In this document: positions 8,539 through 16,456 of the stretch, piece after piece | How the letters are laid out: each line of letters opens with the position of its first letter | Position numbering within the stretch: position 1 is the stretch's first letter | DNA from: Bog-473 sp963704355 | GTDB taxonomy: Bacteria; Actinomycetota; Acidimicrobiia; Acidimicrobiales; RAAP-2 | Reading direction: 5' to 3' | Assembly: GCA_963704355.1 (NCBI GenBank) | Contig: OY969891.1 | Location: 2,418,001 to 2,482,000 of the forward strand | Length of the DNA: 64,000 nt | Position numbers and translations under genes: made by a program | The notes under the pieces: model-generated | What the model saw: the letters and a program-made list of their open reading frames with translations, nothing else | What the model was told of the DNA's origin: nothing | The model's database searches: none

Positions 8539-8937
8539 CTAGGAGCCCGTTGAGGAACCGGAGCTCGACCCAGCCGGGGGCGTCGCTGGGCTGCTGCCGG
8601 CCGGCGGCGCGCCGTGGGAGCCTGAGCCGCTGCCCATATTCGGGCAGTTGTGGGTCGAGCCGGAGCTCGACCCGTTCGACCCGCTCGACCCGGAGCTGGA
8701 GCTCGATCCAGAGCTGGACGAGCCGGAGCTGGCGGAGCCGGTGCTGGACGAGCCGGTATTGCCTGAGCTCGACGATGGCGTCGTCGTCGAAGAGTTCGAA
8801 GACGAGCCTGAGCCCGAGCTCGTGCCGGTGTTGCCGGTGGTCGGCGTGGTGGCGGCGTTGGCGACCAGCGCGCCGCCGGCCAGGAGGCCGGACGTCAGTG
8901 CGCCGATCGCCAGCACGTTGCGCAAGCGGATCTGCAT
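8539..8937 (-). CDS. secreted Ser/Gly/Thr-rich low-complexity protein
   Basis: A 132-residue protein with a clear Sec signal peptide: MQIRLRNVLAIGALTSG, a hydrophobic run, then ALVANAA as the likely cleavage site. The mature part is almost entirely Ser, Gly and Thr with a little Asn and Pro, containing one short cysteine-bearing segment, THNCPNMGSGSG. Such sequence suggests an extended cell-wall or surface spacer. The ATG at 8937 is preceded by AGGAAGGG about 12 bases away. No family is recognised. It lies downstream of the cytochrome b operon on the same strand, with a 240-base gap. Confidence 0.65.
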   Translation of the reverse strand: MQIRLRNVLAIGALTSGLLAGGALVANAATTPTTGNTGTSSGSGSSSNSSTTTPSSSSGNTGSSSTGSASSGSSSSGSSSSSGSSGSNGSSSGSTHNCPNMGSGSGSHGAPPAGSSPATPPAGSSSGSSTGS

Positions 8938-9175
8938 GAGGTGGTTGCCCTTCCTGTCGTGTGTTGCCCCGGCCCCTTCGGACCGGCACTGCACACGATG
9001 CGCCCGCCACCTGTGGTGTTCCGCAGAACCACCGCAGCGCGTTGGTGGAGTTGTCTGACGATCCGATGACGATTCACAGGTTTCCCCGCAGGCGCCGCAC
9101 AGAAGGTGCGGCGACGGCGCACAGCGGGGTCGGCGGCGGCGCACAGGCCGGGGCGACGTGGTGCCTGTGCCGTTC

Positions 9176-10141
9176 CTACGTCGTGGCGAGGTCGCGGTAG
9201 TGCTGGCGCCAGATGAGCTTGTAGACGCGGGACCAGCGCGGGAGAGAGCGCGCTATGGGGATGAAGGGCAGGAGGACCAGCCCGAGCGAGAGCACCATCA
9301 TGATCGCCCATACCTCGAGGTCGCCGTTGGACGACGAATTCATGGGGGGGACCTGGTACCACATGGTGTAGAGCCACAGCCACGCCTGGCCGGGATAGTT
9401 CCCTGTCTCGTTCATCATGCCCCACTGGCTGCCCTGCAGGTGTTGGGCGCCGGCCAGGTTGGCGAGGTACGTGCCGTCGGCGATGAAGAGCAGCGGTTTG
9501 GTGTAGTTCGTGTTGTAGAACTGACCCTGGCTCAGCAGCGTGCCGTCGAGCCCACCCGTCTGGGCCATCGACGTGAGTGAGGAGATGACGACGCCCACCG
9601 GTCCGTACCGGCCCGCCGGGACGTGCAGCCGGCCGTGCAGTGCGGTCGCATTGGCCACCGCCTTCTCGTAGGCCGCGGTCCAGGCACTCTGCTGGGCCGA
9701 GGTCGCTCCTTCGTAGTGATCGACCGCAGCTTGCGTCGCGCGCTGGTACACCAGCGTGCGCAGCGGCTCGAGGACGAAGTCCTGCGCTGTATCGATGGGC
9801 TGATGGACGCCGAACCACTGCTCGGGTTCGAAGAACCCCATGTGTTGCCCGCTGTCGGGAGTGGTGTTGTACGGCGGTCCGTAGGACGCGGTCCCGCTCG
9901 TCCCGTCGAGCTCGGTGACGGCCGTCTGCGCGAAGTCCACCGGGTCGGCGACCGACCACGTCTTGAGCGTCACAGCCGGCTCGTCTGGTGAGGAGAACAC
10001 CACGGCGAGGAGCACGATGAGGACGGCGACGGCCAAGAGGGCGACGAACGCCTCCTTGACGATGTCGTAAGGCCGGTAGGCGCCCTTCCATTCCTCGACG
10101 TCGCGGTCGGGGTTGAAGCGCCGTCGGCGGCGCCCGCTCAT
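9176..10141 (-). CDS. cytochrome b-associated membrane subunit (putative quinol oxidoreductase component)
   Basis: A 321-residue protein with a basic N-terminus, one membrane helix near residues 28-48 (EAFVALLAVAVLIVLLAVVF), a soluble exoplasmic region of about 220 residues (containing GTSGTASYGPPYN), and a second membrane helix near the C-terminus. The RPYDIVKEA start resembles the region joining cytochrome b to its C-terminal part in other actinobacterial complexes. It begins ATGA-overlapped with the cytochrome b gene, so the products very likely form one complex. No haem-binding CxxCH or Rieske motif is seen. The precise family is not recognised with certainty. Confidence 0.65.
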   Translation of the reverse strand: MSGRRRRRFNPDRDVEEWKGAYRPYDIVKEAFVALLAVAVLIVLLAVVFSSPDEPAVTLKTWSVADPVDFAQTAVTELDGTSGTASYGPPYNTTPDSGQHMGFFEPEQWFGVHQPIDTAQDFVLEPLRTLVYQRATQAAVDHYEGATSAQQSAWTAAYEKAVANATALHGRLHVPAGRYGPVGVVISSLTSMAQTGGLDGTLLSQGQFYNTNYTKPLLFIADGTYLANLAGAQHLQGSQWGMMNETGNYPGQAWLWLYTMWYQVPPMNSSSNGDLEVWAIMMVLSLGLVLLPFIPIARSLPRWSRVYKLIWRQHYRDLATT

Positions 10142-10845
10142 AACGCTTCTTCCGAGGGCGCCGGGAGGTCGCCTGGCGTTTGGACCTTGGCGCTTTCGGC
10201 CGCGAAGGGCGGGACGATGCCGTGGCGCCGGACCAGGAGGATGTGCAGGCCGGCGATGAGGACGACGCCGATCGGCAGCAGCACGATGTGCCACATGAGC
10301 ATCTGGCCGAAGTTGAGGACGTTCCAGACGGCGCCGGCACCGGTGGCGTTGATGCCGTCCTTGGCCTGGGTCGAGATCCACTGCGAGTCGAAGTTCTGCT
10401 GCGACAGATAGCCGGTGAAGGCGGCCCCCACTGACACCAGGAAGGAGATCACGCCGGTCGCCCAGGTCAGGCGCCGGTTGCCCCGCCAGGCCGCCATGAA
10501 GAACTTGCCCCAGAGGTGGATGACCATGAAGAAGAAGAAGGCCTCCACGCTCCAGAGGTGCAGCGAGTTCACGAAGTGCCCGGTGGAGGAGACATGCCAC
10601 CAGCTCGGTCCCATGAGCGCGAGGACGCAGCCAGTGATGATGACCCAGGCCAGGCTCGTCAGGGTCAGTACGCCGAACACGTAGATCCACGAGGCCATGT
10701 AGGCAGGCTGACGGTCGGGGAGGAGCCGCTCGGGGGGGAGGGCGCGCTCGGCAGACCGCCGCAGTCGCGCCGTCCACTGCCTCGAGACAGCGGTTGACGG
10801 AGAGCTCTCCGCGTTGGTCGCGGCAGGGGCGGTGTCGAGGCTCAC
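10138..10845 (-). CDS. cytochrome b, N-terminal domain (b6-like)
   Basis: A 235-residue di-haem cytochrome b of the bc1/b6f type. Four membrane helices are visible. The haem-ligand histidine pairs are in HLWSVEAFFFFMVIH (14 apart) and in the second pair HIVLLPIGVVLIAGLH (15 apart), matching the b6 pattern. It should carry electrons from quinol across the membrane. The GTG start at 10845 overlaps the stop of a 58-residue membrane protein (GTGA), and its own stop overlaps the next gene (ATGA). No Rieske protein or cytochrome c is encoded nearby. Confidence 0.88.
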   Translation of the reverse strand: MSLDTAPAATNAESSPSTAVSRQWTARLRRSAERALPPERLLPDRQPAYMASWIYVFGVLTLTSLAWVIITGCVLALMGPSWWHVSSTGHFVNSLHLWSVEAFFFFMVIHLWGKFFMAAWRGNRRLTWATGVISFLVSVGAAFTGYLSQQNFDSQWISTQAKDGINATGAGAVWNVLNFGQMLMWHIVLLPIGVVLIAGLHILLVRRHGIVPPFAAESAKVQTPGDLPAPSEEAL

Positions 10846-11018
10846 CGGTCGTCCCTCTTGCGCCGGGGGAACGGGAGGAGGATGGCCAGGACGAAGACGG
10901 CGACCATCGCCAGGATGACGACGAGGTTGGCAACAGAGAGTTGGATGAAGCCCCAGTGGACGTAGTGACCCGAGCCATTGAGATTGATCAACGCCGCCAG
11001 CAGCATTCCGATCGCCAT
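10842..11018 (-). CDS. 58-residue small membrane protein heading the cytochrome b operon
   Basis: A short gene. It reads MAIGMLLAALINLNGSG, then HYVHWGFIQLSV, a strongly hydrophobic helix near residues 29-50 (NLVVILAMVAVFVLAILLP), and the basic tail FPRRKRDDR. Its stop overlaps the cytochrome b start as GTGA, so translation is coupled. TACAGT (minus strand, 11030-11025) lies exactly 6 bases before the ATG, giving a leaderless operon promoter. A single-helix accessory subunit of the cytochrome b complex is the likely role (inference). No family is recognised. Confidence 0.75.
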   Translation of the reverse strand: MAIGMLLAALINLNGSGHYVHWGFIQLSVANLVVILAMVAVFVLAILLPFPRRKRDDR

Positions 11019-11024
11019 ACGGCG

Positions 11025-11030
11025 ACTGTA
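11025..11030 (-). promoter_or_regulatory. -10 box of the cytochrome b operon
   Basis: TACAGT on the minus strand, 6 bases before the ATG of the 58-residue protein; no Shine-Dalgarno is present, consistent with a leaderless transcript. Confidence 0.6.
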
Positions 11031-11121
11031 AATCGGGCGCTGGCGACCAAACTAGGGAGGAACGTCCCGTGGTCCAGTGTTTTCTTCCTCGCGTCAGCGC
11101 CCCGACCGGGCCGGGTGTTCG

Positions 11122-11901
11122 TCAGGCCTTGGCGGCCCGCCAGCAGTAGGAACGCATCGGCACGTCGATGACGTCCTCGTTGGCGAAGGCCGCCTGCGCA
11201 TCGAGGTACCGGCGCATGGCGTCGAGGTGGGCCCGGCGGGCGTCGTCATCCATCGTGATGATGGCGCTGTAGGTCGCCGCCATCCCGATCAGTTCGTCCT
11301 TGGTCATGGTCCGGGTCCAGCGGAAGAGCTGGCTCTCGGGCTCGAGGAACGGGCTGGCGCCTCCGGCGTCGACGTTGACGACGTGCCGTCTGCGGCGATG
11401 CTGATCGACCGCGGTCTGCTCGTCAGAGGTCAGCTCGACGCCGCCCGCCCAGAGCGCGCGCATCCAGTCGATGGACCGGTCGACGCCGTTCCAGGTGAGC
11501 GCCAGCCTTCCGCCCGGACGCAGGACGCGGGCTGCCTCCGGCACGGCCCTCGCCTCGTCGACCCAGTGCCAGGCCGACGCCGCGATGACGACGTCGTAGG
11601 ACGCGCTCTCGACGGGGAGCTCCTCGGCGTGGCCGGCCCGGACGTCGGCTTCCACCCCCGAGGCAGACAGGACGGCACGCATCCGGTCGTCGGGCTCAAC
11701 AGCAGTCACCTGCTCCACCCTCGCGAGAAGGAGCCGGGTGAGGATGCCGGTCCCGGCACCGATCTCGAGGACGTCCCTGGCGTCGGCGGGCAGGAGCCAG
11801 TCGAGGGCCTCGTCCGACGGGCCGGAGCGGAGGCGGTCGTACTGGTCCGCCACGGCACCGAACGACCGGCTGAGAACGGTGGTGTGCTCGTCTTGGTACA
11901 T
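11122..11901 (-). CDS. class I SAM-dependent methyltransferase
   Basis: A 259-residue methyltransferase of the Methyltransf_11/25 type. Motif I is VLEIGAGTGILTRLLL near residue 47, followed by an acidic residue in VTAVEPDDRM for ribose binding, and SYDVVIAASAWHWVD and RVLRPGGRLALTW as motifs II and III. The N-terminus SFGAVADQYDRLRSG is typical of UbiE/trans-aconitate-type enzymes. The start is set at ATG 11901 because TAGATT (11914-11909, minus) lies 7 bases upstream, as in other leaderless genes here; a longer in-frame start at 11943 is less likely. Substrate unknown; it stands alone. Confidence 0.88.
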   Translation of the reverse strand: MYQDEHTTVLSRSFGAVADQYDRLRSGPSDEALDWLLPADARDVLEIGAGTGILTRLLLARVEQVTAVEPDDRMRAVLSASGVEADVRAGHAEELPVESASYDVVIAASAWHWVDEARAVPEAARVLRPGGRLALTWNGVDRSIDWMRALWAGGVELTSDEQTAVDQHRRRRHVVNVDAGGASPFLEPESQLFRWTRTMTKDELIGMAATYSAIITMDDDARRAHLDAMRRYLDAQAAFANEDVIDVPMRSYCWRAAKA

Positions 11902-11908
11902 AGCGGCG

Positions 11909-11914
11909 AATCTA
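11909..11914 (-). promoter_or_regulatory. -10 box of the methyltransferase gene
   Basis: TAGATT on the minus strand ends 7 bases before the ATG at 11901; leaderless arrangement. Confidence 0.5.
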
Positions 11915-12029
11915 CCGACGTCTTCGAGCCCCGGGCACAGCACGCCGGAGGTGGCACAAACTCGCTGGCCGCAGAGGGTTCGCAGCCACGTCTTCGGGCA
12001 ATGCGGGCGCGATAGAGTGGGGCCCCTAC

Positions 12030-12101
12030 GCGGAAGTGGCGCAGCGGTAGCGCATCACCTTGCCAAGGTGAGGGTCGCGGGTTCGAATCCCGTCTTCCGC
12101 T
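12030..12101 (+). tRNA. tRNA-Gly (GCC)
   Basis: A complete cloverleaf: acceptor GCGGAAG (12030-12036) pairs with CTTCCGC (12094-12100), D-stem GCGC/GCGC, anticodon stem TCACC/GGTGA with loop TTGCCAA and anticodon GCC at 12062-12064, and T-arm CGGGTTCGAATCCCG. CCA is not encoded. Its 3' half recurs as fragments at four other places in the window, which marks it as an integration target. Confidence 0.97.
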
Positions 12102-12105
12102 CAAT

Positions 12106-12127
12106 GGGTCAGTGACAAAACTGACCC
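12106..12127. repeat. hairpin and left terminal repeat of the mobile segment
   Basis: GGGTCAGT (12106-12113) and ACTGACCC (12120-12127) form a perfect 8-base stem just after the tRNA. The first 17 bases also match, in inverted orientation with one mismatch, the sequence at 16677-16693. It may be an element end, and could also act as the tRNA terminator. Confidence 0.55.
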
Positions 12128-12286
12128 CTCCGCAGCGACAGAACTCGCCATAAGGCATCACCATTTTGCAGCAAGGGTGTCTCACATCCCCGATGCGGTG
12201 CTGCGAAGGGTCACTGAGCTGAAGCGGGGGTGCGATGGAGCGGTCGCGGACGCGCCTGTCAGGGCTCGTGTGCGCGGCGGTCAGGT

Positions 12287-13940
12287 TCAGTCGGCCACAG
12301 CTGGGGGTGGTCGGTAGTCGGTGATGCTCATGCGCCGTCGTCGAGCCCGCTCGGCCACCTTGGGCTCTTCGCCAGCCCCCACGAGGTTCCGGAAGGCGGC
12401 GATCTTGCGGAAGTTGGCCGCCATGAGGAGCAGGCCCACAAAGAGACTCTGGGCGGCGATGCCGCGGACACGGCGGCGTCCCGGTGTTTGGAGGGACTCG
12501 TGCGCGGGGTCCTTCACGTAGCCGTTCGTGCCCTCGATGGTGTTGCGGTAGGTGGCATAGACACCAGCCCATTCGGGCGATCCGAAGGCGAGGTCCTGGC
12601 GGTGCCGGGCTCCGACGTCAGGGGCGATGGTGACCGCGCTTTGGGTGCACACCTTGGGCGGATCCGCCGGAGGGTCGAGCACGGGGACCTTGCCGAGGGC
12701 CAGGGGCGCCGCCTCCGGACGAAGCGCACAGCACAGGCGCGGGTGCTCGCCGCGGGCGGGACAGGCGAAGCGCTCATAACCGTCGTCGTCGGGTCCCTCC
12801 TTGCGCACCAAGCGCCATGATCTCCTGGCCTCGATGCGTGCCGCATAGGTGGGCGCGTCGATGGTCCCCGCGCGTAACTGCGTGCTGGCCTGGACCAAGT
12901 CGGTGGGCATGGCGGGGCAGTAGAAGGGTCCCCTCGACCATGACCGCGCCCGCGCTATTGGCCCCGCGCCCGAGCTCGGTCTCCTTGTAGTCCATGACGA
13001 GTGAGTACCCGAGCGCGCGCACCGGCAGGTGGAAGGACTCGGGACGGGCTTGGCTATAACCACGGTCGGCCCCCAAGAAGCCCGCCGGGTAGCCCCTCTC
13101 GCGCACAGACGTGAGCAGGCGCACGGCGGTGCCGCCGGGATCCTCGCCGGGGCGCCCGAGGCAGGCGCCGAGCACCAAGTTGGGATGCGTGGGCACCGCG
13201 CCAGGTGGACGTCCCATGGTCACGATGGTGGCTTCTTGGGCCCAGAACAGCTTGCGCAGCTTCTTTCCTGTCGGGCCGACCATCTCGCGGTGGTCGCCCT
13301 CGCGCACATACCAGCCTCCGTCGGGATCACTCGCAGACGTGCCCGCCCGTGCCGAAGGGCCGCGGCTGAAGAGCGGGACGACGGTGGCGTCGAGACCGGC
13401 CGAGCCGTCGAAGGTCCCGAGCTCGGCACTCGAGCACGCCATGAGCGAGGCCTCGATCAGATCGTTCACGACCGACTCGAGGCGTGCTCGTCGCAACGCG
13501 ACCTCGGCCTCGGTGAGCTCGACGGCCAACGCGTCGAGGACGTCTTGGTCGATGACGCGGTTCTTCACCTGGCGCGAGGGGTCCATGACGCCCACCATCA
13601 GGTGGAACAAGTAGCGCACACAGCGATAGCGGGCGAGCAGGCTCTTCTTGGTGTTGGCCTCGCCGCGCACGCCCAGCTCGGCGCGCCGGTGCGCCGAGAG
13701 GGTGCGATAGAGCAGCTTGGTCGCCGCGCTCAGATGCAGCGCCCGATCGTCGATGGCCAAGCAGAGCAGCGCGACCAACAGGGCGCGCACCGGCAGGGTC
13801 CGCGGTCGACCGGTCTGACGCACGAGCAGGGCCTCGAGGCGATCGGGGATCCCCGACGCATCGATCACGTCGATGGCGAAGCCAACGGCTTCGTCGCTCA
13901 TGTGCGAGGAGACCGCCGGGATCGCCCGGCCCGAGCTCAT
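12287..13940 (-). pseudogene. DDE transposase (IS1182/IS4-like) broken by one frameshift
   Basis: Two frames join into one transposase of about 550 residues. The N-terminal frame starts at ATG 13940 (MSSGRAIPAVSSHMSDEAVGF) and carries the first catalytic Asp in FDGSAGLDATVVPLF and the second in GFLGADRGYSQA. The C-terminal frame holds a cysteine-rich stretch (FACPARGEHPRLCC), the catalytic Glu in NTIEGTNGYVKD, and the conserved AAQSLFVGLLLMAANFRK. The switch is at the CCCC run 12930-12933: one base fewer gives MVEGPFYCPAMP and restores the frame. The start overlaps the recombinase stop as ATGA. It is either a real inactivating change or a homopolymer sequencing error. Confidence 0.8.
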
Positions 13941-14728
13941 AGGTGCTCCGCAGCCAGAGCGGCGCGCAGGGCGGCCTTGGACCGAGCGGCACCGTCGACA
14001 TGGCGGGCATAGCGCAAGAGCGACTCGACCTCGGCAATGCCGGTCATCTCGAGCAGCCGCCGCAATGGCGCCCGCGCCACGAGATGGTCGCAGATGAAGC
14101 TCGAACGCGCCCGCGCCACCGAGAGCCTCGGCGCGCCCGGGTCGGCCACCAGGGTCCGGCAAAAGTCGTTGACGAAGTTGGGATAGGAGCGATCCGCCTC
14201 TCCGGGGCGAAAGACATAGGCGTCATGGGCGACGCCGAGTTCTTCTACAAGACGCGCTTCGTGAGGGCGCATCTCGATCACGCGGGCCGCGGGAGGGCCG
14301 ACACTTATGAGGACTCGGTCATGTCCCGCCTCGACGTCGCTCCCTCTGAGAGCCACCAGCTCTCCTGAGCGCACTCCGGCCCCGAGGCACAGAGCCAAGA
14401 GGGCGAGGGCCGAGCGCACCCGCCAGGCGCGGCGCTGGGCCCGGGCGATGGCGAAGAGCTCGGCCCGTTCGGCCGCGCTATAGGGGGCCGGGGCGGACGA
14501 GCCGGCGAAACGCGGCGCGCCCTTGGGCGTCTCGACGCCCCCGACTGAGCGCAGCACCGAGTGGTAGGTGCCCTTCGTCGAAGGAGCGCGGCCCTCGAGC
14601 CCGGTGCACAAGTACGCCGCGATCAAAAGATCGGCCAGCGCGGGTGAGCCCAGTCCCTGGTTCGCACAGAAGCGCTCGAGTCCGGCGAGCACCGAACGCT
14701 CCCGGCTGACCCGACGCTCGGGGGGCAT
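13937..14728 (-). CDS. tyrosine-recombinase-like site-specific integrase
   Basis: A 263-residue protein with the layout of a lambda-integrase-type recombinase: an N-terminal SAM-like DNA-binding part to about residue 85, then the catalytic domain. The first catalytic arginine is in LCLGAGVRSGELVALRGSDV. The box II region reads LSVARARSSFICDHL, with Ser where HxxR enzymes have His, and the putative nucleophile tyrosine is in ESLLRYARHVD. The atypical box II makes activity uncertain. It overlaps the transposase gene downstream (ATGA) and its start codon lies inside a perfect inverted repeat shared with a divergent DUF6788 gene. Confidence 0.7.
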   Translation of the reverse strand: MPPERRVSRERSVLAGLERFCANQGLGSPALADLLIAAYLCTGLEGRAPSTKGTYHSVLRSVGGVETPKGAPRFAGSSAPAPYSAAERAELFAIARAQRRAWRVRSALALLALCLGAGVRSGELVALRGSDVEAGHDRVLISVGPPAARVIEMRPHEARLVEELGVAHDAYVFRPGEADRSYPNFVNDFCRTLVADPGAPRLSVARARSSFICDHLVARAPLRRLLEMTGIAEVESLLRYARHVDGAARSKAALRAALAAEHL

Positions 14729-14758
14729 GGACTTGAATAGTATCTACGTCAAGTCCAT
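14727..14758. promoter_or_regulatory. perfect 10-base inverted repeat between divergent recombinase and DUF6788 genes
   Basis: ATGGACTTGA (14727-14736) and TCAAGTCCAT (14749-14758) are exact inverted copies with a 12-base A/T-rich centre. The left arm covers the recombinase start codon on the minus strand. The geometry fits an operator, or equally a recombinase core site with two arms and a short spacer. Confidence 0.6.
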
Positions 14759-14772
14759 CGATCGGGGATGCT

Positions 14773-15102
14773 ATGGAGATGAAAGGCACCAGCGAAGGGC
14801 GCCGGGCGGCGATCCTGGCCGAAATCGAGGCTCTCGGCCCGGTGCTCCCCGGTTCCATCGTCGAACGCTCGACGCGTTGCCAGCGCTCAGGGTGCCACTG
14901 CCGCGCCGAGCCGCCCCAGCTGCACGGTCCCTATGCCACCTGGATGCACCAAGAGAGCGGCCGTCAGGTGACCAAGACCCTCAGCGCCCAAGAAGCGCAG
15001 CATCTGCGTCCCATGCTGGCCGCCGATCGCCGTCTACGTGCACTGGTCGCCGAGCTGCTCGAAGTTGAGTCCCAGCCAGTGGTGTATGAGCAGGTGAGCT
15101 GA
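14773..15102 (+). CDS. DUF6788 family protein
   Basis: A 109-residue protein matching the DUF6788 pattern: LPGSIVERSTRCQRSGCHCR with a CxxxxCxC cluster, followed by LHGPYATWMHQESGRQ, then a helical C-terminus (AADRRLRALVAELLEVE). The cysteine cluster suggests a small metal site. Family members have no assigned function, but they often lie beside transposases or recombinases, as here. It is divergent from the recombinase gene across 44 bases containing the inverted repeat, so it may regulate or assist that gene (inference). The ATG at 14773 has only a weak Shine-Dalgarno. Confidence 0.7.
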   Translation: MEMKGTSEGRRAAILAEIEALGPVLPGSIVERSTRCQRSGCHCRAEPPQLHGPYATWMHQESGRQVTKTLSAQEAQHLRPMLAADRRLRALVAELLEVESQPVVYEQVS

Positions 15103-15181
15103 GGGACCATCCCCCAGACGCGACGGTCACCGCGTCAACCTCAAGAAGAAGTTCCAACACAACAACTTGAGGAGGATCACG

Positions 15182-16456
15182 GTGACTGTCCCTACCACTA
15201 TCGACGCGGGCGCATGGCTTAGCAAGCACCTGGAGTCCGATGACCCCGACCTGCTGCGGGCGATGCTCAAGGCCTTCGCCGAGGCGCTCATGAGTGCCGA
15301 GGCCTCGATGCAGTGCAACGCCGCCTATGGCGAGCGCAGCGACGAGCGGACGAACCGGCGCAACGGCTACCGGGTGCGGCCCTGGGACACCCGGGCGGGC
15401 ACGATCGAGGACCTGGCGGTCCCCAAGCTCCGGCAGGGCGTGTACTCGCCCGAGTTCTTGCTCCAGCCGCGCCGGCGCGCCGAGCAGGCCCTCGTGGCGG
15501 TGATCTGCCAGGCCTATGTGAGCGGGGTCTCGACGCGCCGGGTCGACGACTTGGTCAAGGCGCTCGGGATCGAGGGGATCTCCAAGTCCGAGGTCTCGAG
15601 GATCGCGGCCGAGCTCGACACCGTGGTCGCCGAGTTCCGAGAGCGCCCGCTCGAGGACGGCCCCTATCGCTACCTGTGGATCGACGCGCTGACCCAAAAG
15701 GTCCGCGAGGGCGGCCGGGTGGTGAACGTCTCGGCCGTGATCGCCACCGCCGTCAACGCCGAGGGCCGGCGCGAGGTCGTCGGTTTCGACATCGTCACCA
15801 CCGAGGACACCGCCGCCTGGACGGCCTTCTTGCGCTCGCTCGTCGCCCGGGGGCTCAGCGGGGTCGAGCTCGTCATCTCCGACGCCCACGGGGGCATCAA
15901 GGCCGCCATCGAGACCGTGCTCTCGGGCTCGTCGTGGCAGCGCTGCCGCACGCACTTCATGGCGAACTTCGCCGGCCGCGTGCCCAAGACCTCGTGGCCG
16001 ATGGTGGCGACCCTGGTGCGTTCGGTGTTCGAACAGCCCGAGCGCGACGCCGTGTGGGAGCGGCTCGGCGACGTCGTCTCCAAGCTCACCGAGACCGGGT
16101 TCGTCGACGCGGCGACCTACCTCCTCGACGCGGCGGATGACATCTTGGCCTTCAGTGCCTTCCCCGTCGAGCACTGGCCCAAGATCCGATCCAATAATCC
16201 ACAAGAGCGGCTCAACAAAGAGATCCGCCGGCGCACCGACGTCGTGGGCATCTTCCCGAATCGCCAAGCGGTCATCCGCCTCGTCGGCGCCATCTTGGCC
16301 GAGCAGTCCGACGAGTGGGCCCTCGGCAAGCGCTATATCGGGCCCGAGTCGTTGCGCGCGCCGCGCTACGAGGATCGAAGCGAGTTCGATCCGAGGCCAG
16401 CCATCGACGCGCCGAGCGTCGATGGCGAGAGGAGGGAGCCATTGACCGTCGAGTAG
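15182..16456 (+). CDS. IS256 family transposase
   Basis: A 424-residue mutator-type (IS256) DDE transposase. The N-terminal ERTNRRNGYRVRPWDTRAG segment is typical; catalytic residues lie in YLWIDALTQKVREGG (Asp), VISDAHGGIKAAI (Asp) and NNPQERLNKEIRRRTDVVG (Glu), with the conserved RCRTHFMANF helix between. The GTG at 15182 is fixed by AGGAGG at 15170-15175. Both sides carry related CCGCGTCAA-CCTC sequences in opposite orientation (about 15130-15143 and 16489-16503), possibly the terminal repeats, though no target duplication was found. It appears intact. Confidence 0.92.
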   Translation: MTVPTTIDAGAWLSKHLESDDPDLLRAMLKAFAEALMSAEASMQCNAAYGERSDERTNRRNGYRVRPWDTRAGTIEDLAVPKLRQGVYSPEFLLQPRRRAEQALVAVICQAYVSGVSTRRVDDLVKALGIEGISKSEVSRIAAELDTVVAEFRERPLEDGPYRYLWIDALTQKVREGGRVVNVSAVIATAVNAEGRREVVGFDIVTTEDTAAWTAFLRSLVARGLSGVELVISDAHGGIKAAIETVLSGSSWQRCRTHFMANFAGRVPKTSWPMVATLVRSVFEQPERDAVWERLGDVVSKLTETGFVDAATYLLDAADDILAFSAFPVEHWPKIRSNNPQERLNKEIRRRTDVVGIFPNRQAVIRLVGAILAEQSDEWALGKRYIGPESLRAPRYEDRSEFDPRPAIDAPSVDGERREPLTVE

